This document shows positions 1-5,211 of a DNA stretch of 8,762 nucleotides, in pieces. Numbering within the stretch: position 1 is the first letter of the stretch; each line of letters opens with the position of its first letter. The notes under the pieces were generated by a model. It did not search any database. It saw only the letters and a program-made list of their open reading frames with translations, and was not told the origin of the DNA. The position numbers and the translations under genes are program-made. Location: the NCBI GenBank assembly GCA_002297185.1, contig DBJV01000068.1, forward strand, positions 1 through 8,762, read 5' to 3'. The DNA is from Christensenella sp. UBA767. Its GTDB lineage: Bacteria; Bacillota; Clostridia; Christensenellales; CAG-917.

Positions 1-174
1 TATGATTCAATCGTTGAGAGCCTAAATCTGACAGGCAATATGAGAATTGCGCTCGAATGCAGACAAAACGGGCTGAGTTATCCCGAAATCGCCGTCATAC
101 TTGAACGAGCGCAATCCACCGTGTTTGAATACTTTATCAAAATGCGACAACGATATGTCGCAATTTATGGATAA
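1..174 (+). CDS. C-terminal end of a helix-turn-helix protein (5' truncated by the window edge)
   Basis: Frame 1 is open from the first base to a TAA at 172-174, giving the last 57 residues of a protein that begins outside the window. The segment GLSYPEIAVILERAQSTV followed by a basic stretch (KMRQRY) reads as a helix-turn-helix: the EIA at the start of the first helix, a short turn, then a recognition helix beginning with S-T-V. The pattern resembles sigma-70 region 4 or LuxR/sigma-like DNA-binding ends, so a small sigma factor or transcriptional regulator is the best guess. A phage or transposon-type DNA-binding protein cannot be excluded from so short a piece. The antisense frame over the same bases (22-234) is also open but has no recognisable motif, and I treat it as a shadow. 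The class call rests on motif reading only. Confidence 0.5.
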   Translation, partial: YDSIVESLNLTGNMRIALECRQNGLSYPEIAVILERAQSTVFEYFIKMRQRYVAIYG

Positions 175-596
175 TGTTTTTACTGCATTATCGTGGTGAA
201 ATATACCGCGAGTTGTAGTTTCATGTTTTTGCATTATCGCACATTATAGTATAAACATGTGGGTGCAATGGATTGAAATTGCTAACAAACGTTATTTCGC
301 TAATGATTGTTTGCGACAATTCATAAAGGTTAATTATCGCAGTGTAACCCTAAAGCAAGACGATTTTGTTCGACTTGCGTACCACAATATTCTTTCTTTA
401 TACAATCGATACACAAAAACTTGTTAATCTTAACATAGTATGTATACTGTGTAGAATTCCTTTTTATTATATCCTCATCATGTGAATCTATAGATATGCA
501 AAAACCGAGAGAATCCCGATCATTGTGAGAGCAATGATATAAATATTTAAGCAATTATTTTTATGCTTATTTGAAACAAACACATTTTCGATATAA
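175..596. other. AT-rich stretch with no confident gene
   Basis: About 420 bases visibly richer in A and T than the genes on the right. It holds a 7-bp inverted repeat overlapping the preceding stop codon (170-192), two copies of TGCATTATCG (184-193 and 230-239), and one - strand open frame of 74 codons (330-554) listed separately as doubtful. I see no convincing promoter, RNA gene or mobile-element end. Confidence 0.5.
330..554 (-). CDS. Doubtful small Cys/His-containing ORF
   Basis: This is a 74-codon frame on the - strand. Its residues look less random than a typical shadow frame: there is a central Cys cluster (CIDCIKKEYC), tyrosines and charged residues. I recognise no family. Against it, the only start is a TTG directly preceded by an in-frame TAA, with no ribosome binding site in front. 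It also lies just downstream of the tRNA terminator, so it would need its own promoter, and I cannot see a good one. It could be the remnant 3' part of a decayed gene. Low confidence that it is expressed. Confidence 0.15.
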   Translation of the reverse strand: MLKYLYHCSHNDRDSLGFCISIDSHDEDIIKRNSTQYTYYVKINKFLCIDCIKKEYCGTQVEQNRLALGLHCDN

Positions 597-630
597 AAAG
601 AAAAAGTCCCTTGTAGGACTTTCTCTCTTT
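597..630 (-). terminator. Rho-independent terminator of the tRNA-Val transcript, possibly bidirectional
   Basis: AAAGTCC (603-609) and GGACTTT (616-622) form a 7-bp stem with a 6-nt loop. Read on the - strand the stem is followed by a T-rich run (TTCTTTTT), as expected for termination of the tRNA transcript, about 40 bases past the tRNA 3' end. On the + strand it is followed by CTCTCTTTTCT, so it may also stop weak readthrough from the left. Confidence 0.7.
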
Positions 631-631
631 T

Positions 632-655
632 CTAAAAAGTTTATGTTCTTTTTAG
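632..655 (-). repeat. 8-bp inverted repeat in the tRNA 3' trailer
   Basis: CTAAAAAG (632-639) and CTTTTTAG (648-655) are perfect inverted copies around an 8-nt spacer. The element lies between the tRNA 3' end (664) and the terminator hairpin. In the transcript it would form an A/U-rich hairpin in the precursor trailer. It could be a processing signal or simply compositional. Confidence 0.4.
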
Positions 656-663
656 TTATCGAT

Positions 664-740
664 TGGTGGAGACAATAAGACTCGAACTTATGACCTCTAC
701 GATGTCAACGTAGCGCTCTAACCAACTGGGCTATGCCTCC
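664..740 (-). tRNA. tRNA-Val (anticodon GAC), CCA encoded
   Basis: The reverse complement folds into a complete 77-nt cloverleaf. The acceptor stem GGAGGCA pairs with TGTCTCC, followed by discriminator A and an encoded CCA. The D arm carries AGTTGGTTA. The anticodon stem CTACG/CGTAG encloses loop TTGACAT with anticodon GAC, which reads GUC and GUU valine codons. A 5-nt variable region follows, then a T arm ATAAG/CTTAT with loop TTCGAGT. One C-A mismatch is present in the D stem (GCCC against GAGC), which is tolerated in some tRNAs. The gene stands alone, with its own promoter and terminator. Confidence 0.95.
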
Positions 741-752
741 AAAGCAAGAGTT

Positions 753-781
753 ATAATACACTAATTTCACGTGGTTGACAA
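753..781 (-). promoter_or_regulatory. Promoter of the tRNA-Val gene
   Basis: On the - strand, -35 TTGTCA (776-781) and -10 TATTAT (753-758) are separated by exactly 17 bases. The predicted transcription start is near 746, giving about 6 nt of leader before the mature tRNA 5' end at 740. This is a near-consensus housekeeping sigma promoter. Confidence 0.75.
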
Positions 782-879
782 GCGTTTTTAGATATTTCCG
801 CAAAAATTGTGGTAGATTGAAGATAATTGTTTGTGCGATTGAGAATGCGATCGTGGCGGAGAGGAATTTTTGAAAAAAA

Positions 880-915
880 TTGATTTATGCGCCGTGGTGT
901 GGTAGAATGTGGCTA
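880..915 (+). promoter_or_regulatory. Extended -10 promoter predicted to give a leaderless mRNA
   Basis: -35 TTGATT (880-885) and -10 TAGAAT (903-908) are separated by 17 bases. A TGG directly before the -10 supplies the extended TGn motif (900-902). Counting from the -10 box, +1 falls on base 915, the A of the flavoprotein ATG. No Shine-Dalgarno sequence is visible in front of that ATG, which agrees with a leaderless transcript. Confidence 0.6.
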
Positions 916-2117
916 TGAATACCAAAAATTATGACGTTATCATTATAGGCGGCGGCGCAGGCGGATTGTTTCTTGCCTCGCAATTGCCGACGGCACTCAA
1001 GGTTGCGATTGTGGAGAGCAACGACCGCGTGGGTAAGAAATTGCTTGCGACGGGCAACGGAAAGTGCAACCTTACCAACCTCGATATGAATATCGTGCAT
1101 TACAACAAGCCGAGTTTTGTCGAGGAGTTTCTCGATAAGTTTGACGCACACGACACGATTGCGAGTTTTGAGAAAATGGGTTTGCTCACCAAGGTCGTTG
1201 ACAAACGCGTTTATCCATACAGCGAATGTGCGGCATCCGTGCTGGACGTATTGCGCAGGGCGGTTGAGAGGAACGGCGTGGACGTGTACGTTTCGCACGT
1301 GGTGAACAATATCGACGTTTTCAACGACTCGTTTACGGTGAGCGGCGTGGTGCGCAAAGAAGATCGTCCAAACGAGGCGTTTTCTATGCAAGCGGACAAC
1401 GTGGTGCTTGCAACAGGTTCGCCTGCGACGTTTGGAAAAGACAGCCTCTCGCTGTATAAGGTGCTTGGACACAAAGTGCGCGATTACGTGCCGTCTCTCG
1501 TGCCTATCCGCACAAACAAAGACGCTCTTAAAGGTTTGCAGGGCGTGCGTGTGAAAGCAGGCGTGCGCATAGGATATTGTTACGAGACGGGCGAAGTGCT
1601 TTTCAAGGACTTCGGCGTGAGCGGAATTGCGGTGTTCAATATGTCCAGCGAGATTGCCAGAGGCCGAGCAAAAATCGGGGATATGCTGACGATTGATTTT
1701 ATGCCCGAATACTCCAAAGCGGAAGTGGAAGAAATTTTGCGCAAGCGCGACAACAATCTTACCGTGGGCGAACTGCTTACGGGAACGTTCCACAGCAAAG
1801 TGCAAGAGCGCATAATATGGGCGGCAGGATGCGAGACGACGGACGTTGCGGCAGGCAAGATAAGCGCGCTCGCAAATGCGATAAAGAACTACAAATTCAC
1901 CATAGAAGGTCTTGGCGACGCAAGCCTTGCGCAGGTTATGTCGGGCGGTTTGGACGTTCGTGAATTTGACGAAAACCTTATGTCGCTCAAGGTAAAAAAC
2001 GCATACGCAATTGGGGAGGCGCTCGATATAGACGGGGATTGCGGCGGATACAATTTGCAATGGGCGTTCTCGAGCGCAAAGGCGGTTGCTACGGCAATTG
2101 CAAAGAACAGTTTGTAA
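915..2117 (+). CDS. BaiN/YhiN/HI0933-family FAD-dependent oxidoreductase
   Basis: A 400-residue flavoprotein with no signal peptide. The N-terminal Rossmann fold shows GGGAGG at residues 12-17 and a second-strand acidic residue at E34 (AIVES). The family signature ATGNGKCNLTN follows at about 45-55. A second dinucleotide-fold segment (VVLATGSPATFG) lies in the middle, and the C-terminal family motif GDCGGYNLQWAFSSA occupies 374-388, closing the FAD site. Length is normal for the family. These proteins are often annotated as NAD(P)/FAD-dependent or aminoacetone oxidase-like enzymes. BaiN of Clostridium scindens was linked to bile-acid dehydroxylation, but most members have no proven substrate, so none is assigned here. 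The start could be GTG 909, two codons upstream. ATG 915 is chosen because the -10 box ends at 908 and predicts transcription from 915 itself. The next gene begins 48 bases downstream. Confidence 0.9.
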   Translation: MNTKNYDVIIIGGGAGGLFLASQLPTALKVAIVESNDRVGKKLLATGNGKCNLTNLDMNIVHYNKPSFVEEFLDKFDAHDTIASFEKMGLLTKVVDKRVYPYSECAASVLDVLRRAVERNGVDVYVSHVVNNIDVFNDSFTVSGVVRKEDRPNEAFSMQADNVVLATGSPATFGKDSLSLYKVLGHKVRDYVPSLVPIRTNKDALKGLQGVRVKAGVRIGYCYETGEVLFKDFGVSGIAVFNMSSEIARGRAKIGDMLTIDFMPEYSKAEVEEILRKRDNNLTVGELLTGTFHSKVQERIIWAAGCETTDVAAGKISALANAIKNYKFTIEGLGDASLAQVMSGGLDVREFDENLMSLKVKNAYAIGEALDIDGDCGGYNLQWAFSSAKAVATAIAKNSL

Positions 2118-2165
2118 CATAAAACGCGGTTTATCCGCATAAAAACGATATATAAAGAGGTGTTT

Positions 2166-2678
2166 ATGGCATTTATCGATACGAATAAAACAACCGAATA
2201 CGTAAAAATCACAATGGCGAACGGCGACGAAATCGTCGTGGAACTTATGCCGTCCGTGGCGCCCATAACGGTGAAGAATTTTCAAAAACTCGTGGGTGAG
2301 GGCTTTTACGACGGACTTATTTTCCACCGTGTAATCGCAGGGTTTATGATTCAAGGCGGAGACCCCAAAGGCACGGGTATGGGCGGAAGTAAAGAGACGA
2401 TAAAAGGCGAGTTTAGCGTAAACGGCGTTAGCAATCTACTCTCGCACGAAAGAGGCGTTATCTCTATGGCTCGCAGTCAATTCTATAATTCGGCGTCGTC
2501 GCAATTCTTTATCTGCCATGCGGACGCGAAATTCCTTGACGGACAATACGCCGCATTCGGAAAAGTGGTTGAGGGTATGGACGCGGTTGACCGCATTGCC
2601 GAGGTGCAAACGGATTATAACGACAGACCTGTCAAAGAACAAAGAATGAAAATGGTGTCTTTTGTTGAAAAGGCATAA
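2166..2678 (+). CDS. Cyclophilin-type peptidyl-prolyl cis-trans isomerase
   Basis: A 170-residue single-domain cyclophilin without signal peptide, so probably cytoplasmic. It catalyses cis-trans isomerisation of Xaa-Pro bonds and assists folding. Core motifs are present in order: FHRVIAGFMIQGGD (residues 53-66, with catalytic R55 and pocket residues F60, M61 and Q63), ISMARS (99-104), SSQFFI (111-116) and LDGQYAAFGKV (124-134). The positions equivalent to human CypA W121 and H126 are Phe and Tyr; such changes are common in bacteria and are associated with weak cyclosporin binding. The start is set at ATG 2166 because GAGG at 2157-2160 lies 5 bases upstream; the in-frame GTG at 2160 overlaps that site. 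I see no clear promoter in the short gap after the flavoprotein gene, so cotranscription is likely. Confidence 0.93.
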   Translation: MAFIDTNKTTEYVKITMANGDEIVVELMPSVAPITVKNFQKLVGEGFYDGLIFHRVIAGFMIQGGDPKGTGMGGSKETIKGEFSVNGVSNLLSHERGVISMARSQFYNSASSQFFICHADAKFLDGQYAAFGKVVEGMDAVDRIAEVQTDYNDRPVKEQRMKMVSFVEKA

Positions 2679-2693
2679 TCGGAAAAATCGTCG

Positions 2694-2720
2694 AAATCAA
2701 TCGGTGATTTTTTGGTTTTT
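2694..2720 (+). terminator. Weak rho-independent terminator after the cyclophilin gene
   Basis: AAATCA (2694-2699) and TGATTT (2705-2710) form a 6-bp stem with loop ATCGG, followed by TTTGGTTTTT. The stem is low in G+C, so termination may be partial. Its place between the cyclophilin stop and the next promoter fits a transcript end. Confidence 0.5.
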
Positions 2721-2724
2721 CGTA

Positions 2725-2753
2725 TTTACAAAAAGGCAATTTTGATATAGACT
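2725..2753 (+). promoter_or_regulatory. Candidate promoter of the lipoprotein pair
   Basis: TTTACA (2725-2730) and TAGACT (2748-2753) are 17 bases apart, with predicted start near 2760. The -10 matches the consensus at the three most conserved positions (T, A and final T). The region is AT-rich, so other pairings are possible. Confidence 0.4.
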
Positions 2754-2762
2754 AAATGCGTT

Positions 2763-2777
2763 GCAAATAATATTTGC
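2763..2777. repeat. Perfect 15-bp palindrome, candidate operator
   Basis: GCAAATA and TATTTGC are inverted copies around a single central A. The element lies just past the predicted transcription start and ahead of the AGGGGG ribosome binding site of the SGNH lipoprotein gene. This is a position where a bound repressor would block transcription. No regulator is identified. Confidence 0.4.
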
Positions 2778-2800
2778 TTTTATTCTTTTAGGGGGTATTT

Positions 2801-4090
2801 ATGAAGAAAATCCTTTCTCTCATCGTCGCGACGCTTTTGATTGCGGTGCTTGCAGTATCGTTCGTGGCGTGCGACCAACAACCCGAAGATGACGATAAGC
2901 TTACCATCGTCTATCTCGGCGACTCAATTGCGGAGGCACTTATAGGTCCGTCTCCCGTATCCGAGCGCGATAATTACGGTTATTACGCACTCGTGGGAAG
3001 AGTCAACAATATGAACTATTACAACCATTCCATTTCCGGGCATCTTACGTCGGGAAGTATGGTTGACAAGGACAACGGCGACGGACTTTTGCAAATCGTA
3101 AACAGAGACGACGAGACCGCTACGCTCATCAAGACGCATATCACCCAAGCGGACGTTATTCATATCTCGGTGCTTGGCAACAATATGTTGCAATTCAGCC
3201 TCGGTTCGCTGATGATGGAAATGGCGGACATCGAGCAGAACAAGACGGGCGCGGACAGATGGTACCAAGCGTGCTTTGCAGGCGACGAAAACGAGACTGC
3301 GTTGCGTGCAAAATACGACGACGATAAGTCTTTGTTCGATTACTTGCACGACGGCGGCAGCGACGAGGTTATTCGTCCGTCTATGTGGTACGGATGGGAT
3401 AGCGACGACGTTCAATACGGCGACAGATTTAACGGTGAAAACGCTTACACCAAAGACCCGACTTTCAACTTCCCAAGCACATATCAAAACATCGTTGATA
3501 TTGTGGCGAGATTAAGACAACTCAACCCCACGGCAAAAATCGTGTTCCAAAAGGTATATAACCCCGTCTATGAAGGCTCGACGCTTTTGGATAATGCGGA
3601 ATACGGCGCGCTTGCGGACAGAGGCTACGACACGGTTGAAAAAGTGCGTGCGCTCGCTCAAAAACTTCTTGACAAACTTAACGGATTGATTGACGAATAC
3701 AACGAGAAAAATCCGAACATGAAAGTCGATATTCTCGACATCAACAAAGTGTTTAACGATTTCACGGAGACTGTGGGCGAAAACGATTTGTCGCAAGACG
3801 GCATGGGACGCTCGCTCATCTTTGCGGACTGGACGCATCCGTCCAATCTCGGACACGCTATTATCGCAGGCGCAACTCAAAAGATGCTTGAAGGCTGGGG
3901 TATGGCTGACATCAACGCACTTGCCAATTATAAGGTTATCAAATGCGACCAAATCGCAAGAATGTTTGCATCTATCGAAGGCTTTGACGCTCAATCGGCA
4001 TACAACGCAATAAACGGCGCAAACGACTTTGACGCTGTTACGCTTGCGTACTTCAATGCGATAAAGGGCTATACGCCGATAAATTATTGA
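2801..4090 (+). CDS. SGNH/GDSL-type hydrolase lipoprotein
   Basis: This is a 429-residue protein with a lipoprotein signal: a Lys-rich start, a hydrophobic stretch at about 4-20, then SFVAC with the lipidated cysteine at C24. The Phe at -3 is not the usual lipobox Leu. The mature protein starts with an acidic linker. SGNH blocks follow in order: VYLGDSIAE with nucleophile S42 (block I), HSISG with G80 (block II), LGNN at 125-128 (block III, with N128 in the oxyanion position), and DWTHP with D343 and H346 (block V). All four expected catalytic positions are therefore present. The family cleaves ester bonds, often acetyl groups on glycans or lipid esters; the substrate cannot be read from sequence. 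It is long for this fold because an insertion of about 200 residues lies between blocks III and V. AGGGGG at 2790-2795 sets the ATG start. The second lipoprotein follows after 13 bases. Confidence 0.82.
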   Translation: MKKILSLIVATLLIAVLAVSFVACDQQPEDDDKLTIVYLGDSIAEALIGPSPVSERDNYGYYALVGRVNNMNYYNHSISGHLTSGSMVDKDNGDGLLQIVNRDDETATLIKTHITQADVIHISVLGNNMLQFSLGSLMMEMADIEQNKTGADRWYQACFAGDENETALRAKYDDDKSLFDYLHDGGSDEVIRPSMWYGWDSDDVQYGDRFNGENAYTKDPTFNFPSTYQNIVDIVARLRQLNPTAKIVFQKVYNPVYEGSTLLDNAEYGALADRGYDTVEKVRALAQKLLDKLNGLIDEYNEKNPNMKVDILDINKVFNDFTETVGENDLSQDGMGRSLIFADWTHPSNLGHAIIAGATQKMLEGWGMADINALANYKVIKCDQIARMFASIEGFDAQSAYNAINGANDFDAVTLAYFNAIKGYTPINY

Positions 4091-4103
4091 GGGGGATGAG
4101 AAA

Positions 4104-4934
4104 ATGAAAAAGAATTTTGTGAAAATATCCGCAATAATAATTGCTCTTCTCACCCTTTGTTGCTGCGCGTTTGCGCTCGTCGCTTGCAATGAGGACGAAA
4201 AGCCTGCTCAATTCAAAGAAGATACGAGATTTGCCATAGACAATTCCGTAACCGACTTTATGGGACAAATCAACGGCGGCGAGGACGGCGAAAGCGGTAT
4301 GCTCAACCTCATCGAAGGTATTGCGCTCAATATGGACGAGTCCTATTTCGAGTTCAAAAAAGACGGCACACTCCATGCGCAAATTCAGACGGCGGACGGA
4401 CTTTTCGGTAACATCACCAATATTCTCAATATGCCGTTTATAAAAAGTATGCTCGGCGACTTCGATATTGGCGAAATGATTTCCTCTTTCGATATCGTGG
4501 GCGGATTGAATTTCTACGTCGAACCGATGTTCCCCGGCTTCAAAGCCAAATTGGAGGCGGCGGATTTGAAAGGCGCGCTCGAACTTATCCGTCACAGCCT
4601 CGGTTTCAATATCGAAGGATTGGATTATGAGGACGCAGGCGTGAAAGAGGCTCTTGCATACGTTGCGGCAAATATGAAACTTCCGTCCAACTTGCTCGAC
4701 CTCATTCCGTCGGATACCGTGCTTAAACTCACGTTCGATACGCAATACGCAATAAGATATCTCAAAGGCTCGGACGGCAAGGAATACAAGGCAATCTACC
4801 TCGGATATGCAGTAAAAGACAATCCGACGACGGAGCCTTTCGGCGTATTCACAATGACTGAAGAGGACGGAGTGCAAAAACTCTTCCTCCGCCTTGAGTT
4901 TATGGATATAAACATCGGTCTCAAAAAGGCGTAA
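4104..4934 (+). CDS. Lipoprotein of unknown function
   Basis: A 276-residue protein. The signal peptide is clear: MKKNFVK, a hydrophobic core containing three consecutive cysteines (C19-C21), then lipobox LVAC with the lipidated cysteine at C28 and an acidic NEDEK linker. The mature part is acidic and lacks long hydrophobic helices. It has hydrophobic/Gly segments (for example FDIVGGLNFYVEPMFPGF) and a C-terminal half that looks beta-rich. I recognise no domain or catalytic motif. The ATG is preceded by GAGGGGGATGAG, which starts at the stop codon of the SGNH gene only 13 bases away. The pair is therefore very probably one operon, and both products should sit on the outer face of the membrane. 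A role as partner or binding protein for the hydrolase is possible but is inference only. A terminator closes the unit. Confidence 0.85.
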   Translation: MKKNFVKISAIIIALLTLCCCAFALVACNEDEKPAQFKEDTRFAIDNSVTDFMGQINGGEDGESGMLNLIEGIALNMDESYFEFKKDGTLHAQIQTADGLFGNITNILNMPFIKSMLGDFDIGEMISSFDIVGGLNFYVEPMFPGFKAKLEAADLKGALELIRHSLGFNIEGLDYEDAGVKEALAYVAANMKLPSNLLDLIPSDTVLKLTFDTQYAIRYLKGSDGKEYKAIYLGYAVKDNPTTEPFGVFTMTEEDGVQKLFLRLEFMDINIGLKKA

Positions 4935-4973
4935 TCAAGCGAATTATTAAAATTTTGCAGTCAAAAAACAAAG

Positions 4974-5002
4974 TCCCGTTTGCAAATCGCAGACGGGATT
5001 TT
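4974..5002 (+). terminator. Strong rho-independent terminator of the lipoprotein unit
   Basis: TCCCGTTTGC (4974-4983) pairs over its full 10 bases (one G-U) with GCAGACGGGA (4989-4998) around loop AAATC, and TTTT follows at once. It lies about 40 bases past the stop of the unknown lipoprotein gene. Confidence 0.88.
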
Positions 5003-5059
5003 CGTTGCGTGCAAGTTTTTGGATTTTGCAAAAGACGGTCTGTTTGCTCAGAAAAATAT

Positions 5060-5073
5060 CATACGAACGTATG
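5060..5073. repeat. 14-bp near-palindrome CATACG-AA-CGTATG
   Basis: Two perfect 6-bp inverted arms sit around AA, about 80 bases upstream of the decarboxylase promoter. A third ACGTAT follows at 5078-5083. It could be a regulator site or chance. Confidence 0.25.
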
Positions 5074-5132
5074 CAAAACGTATAGATTGCAAGATGTGTT
5101 GCGGTTTTTGAATATTATATAAATAATTTTTT

Positions 5133-5155
5133 ATCTATTTGTTTGTCAAATAGAT
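5133..5155. promoter_or_regulatory. Perfect 9-bp inverted repeat abutting the -35 box, candidate operator
   Basis: ATCTATTTG (5133-5141) and CAAATAGAT (5147-5155) are exact inverted copies with a 5-nt spacer. The right arm shares its last base with the -35 hexamer of the decarboxylase promoter. The symmetry and position are what a dimeric regulator site would show, either activator or repressor. I cannot match it to a named operator consensus. Confidence 0.5.
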
Positions 5156-5190
5156 TGTGTTAAGAATAATATTTTGTTATAATTCAAGCG
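5155..5190 (+). promoter_or_regulatory. Promoter of the decarboxylase operon
   Basis: TTGTGT (5155-5160) and a perfect TATAAT (5178-5183) are separated by 17 bases, and TGT directly before the -10 gives an extended TGn motif. The predicted start is near 5190, leaving a 22-base leader that contains the TGGAGG ribosome binding site. The leader is too short for a riboswitch. Confidence 0.75.
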
Positions 5191-5211
5191 AATTATTTTT
5201 TGGAGGCCCTT

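Noticed and set aside
22..234. A 70-codon - strand frame over the HTH fragment
   Set aside because: The + strand frame shows a coherent helix-turn-helix; the - strand frame has no motif.
775..780. Perfect TTGACA on the + strand as a -35 box for the flavoprotein gene
   Set aside because: No -10 hexamer lies 16-18 bases downstream. The overlapping - strand TTGTCA fits the tRNA promoter instead.
2122..2140. GCGG-TTTAT-CCGC hairpin between the flavoprotein and cyclophilin genes as a terminator
   Set aside because: Only a 4-bp stem with no T-run after it; too weak to call.
885..2354. A 489-codon open frame on the - strand across the flavoprotein and cyclophilin genes
   Set aside because: It is rich in His, Cys and Arg, has no domain, and lies antisense to two genes with full family motifs. 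It is open only because of their codon use.
3512..4877. Long - strand frames (3512-4189, 4053-4877) antisense to the two lipoprotein genes
   Set aside because: No motifs, odd composition and no start signals; the + strand genes have signal peptides, ribosome binding sites and a terminator.
5190..5211. Riboswitch or attenuator in the decarboxylase leader
   Set aside because: The predicted leader is about 22 bases, enough only for the ribosome binding site.
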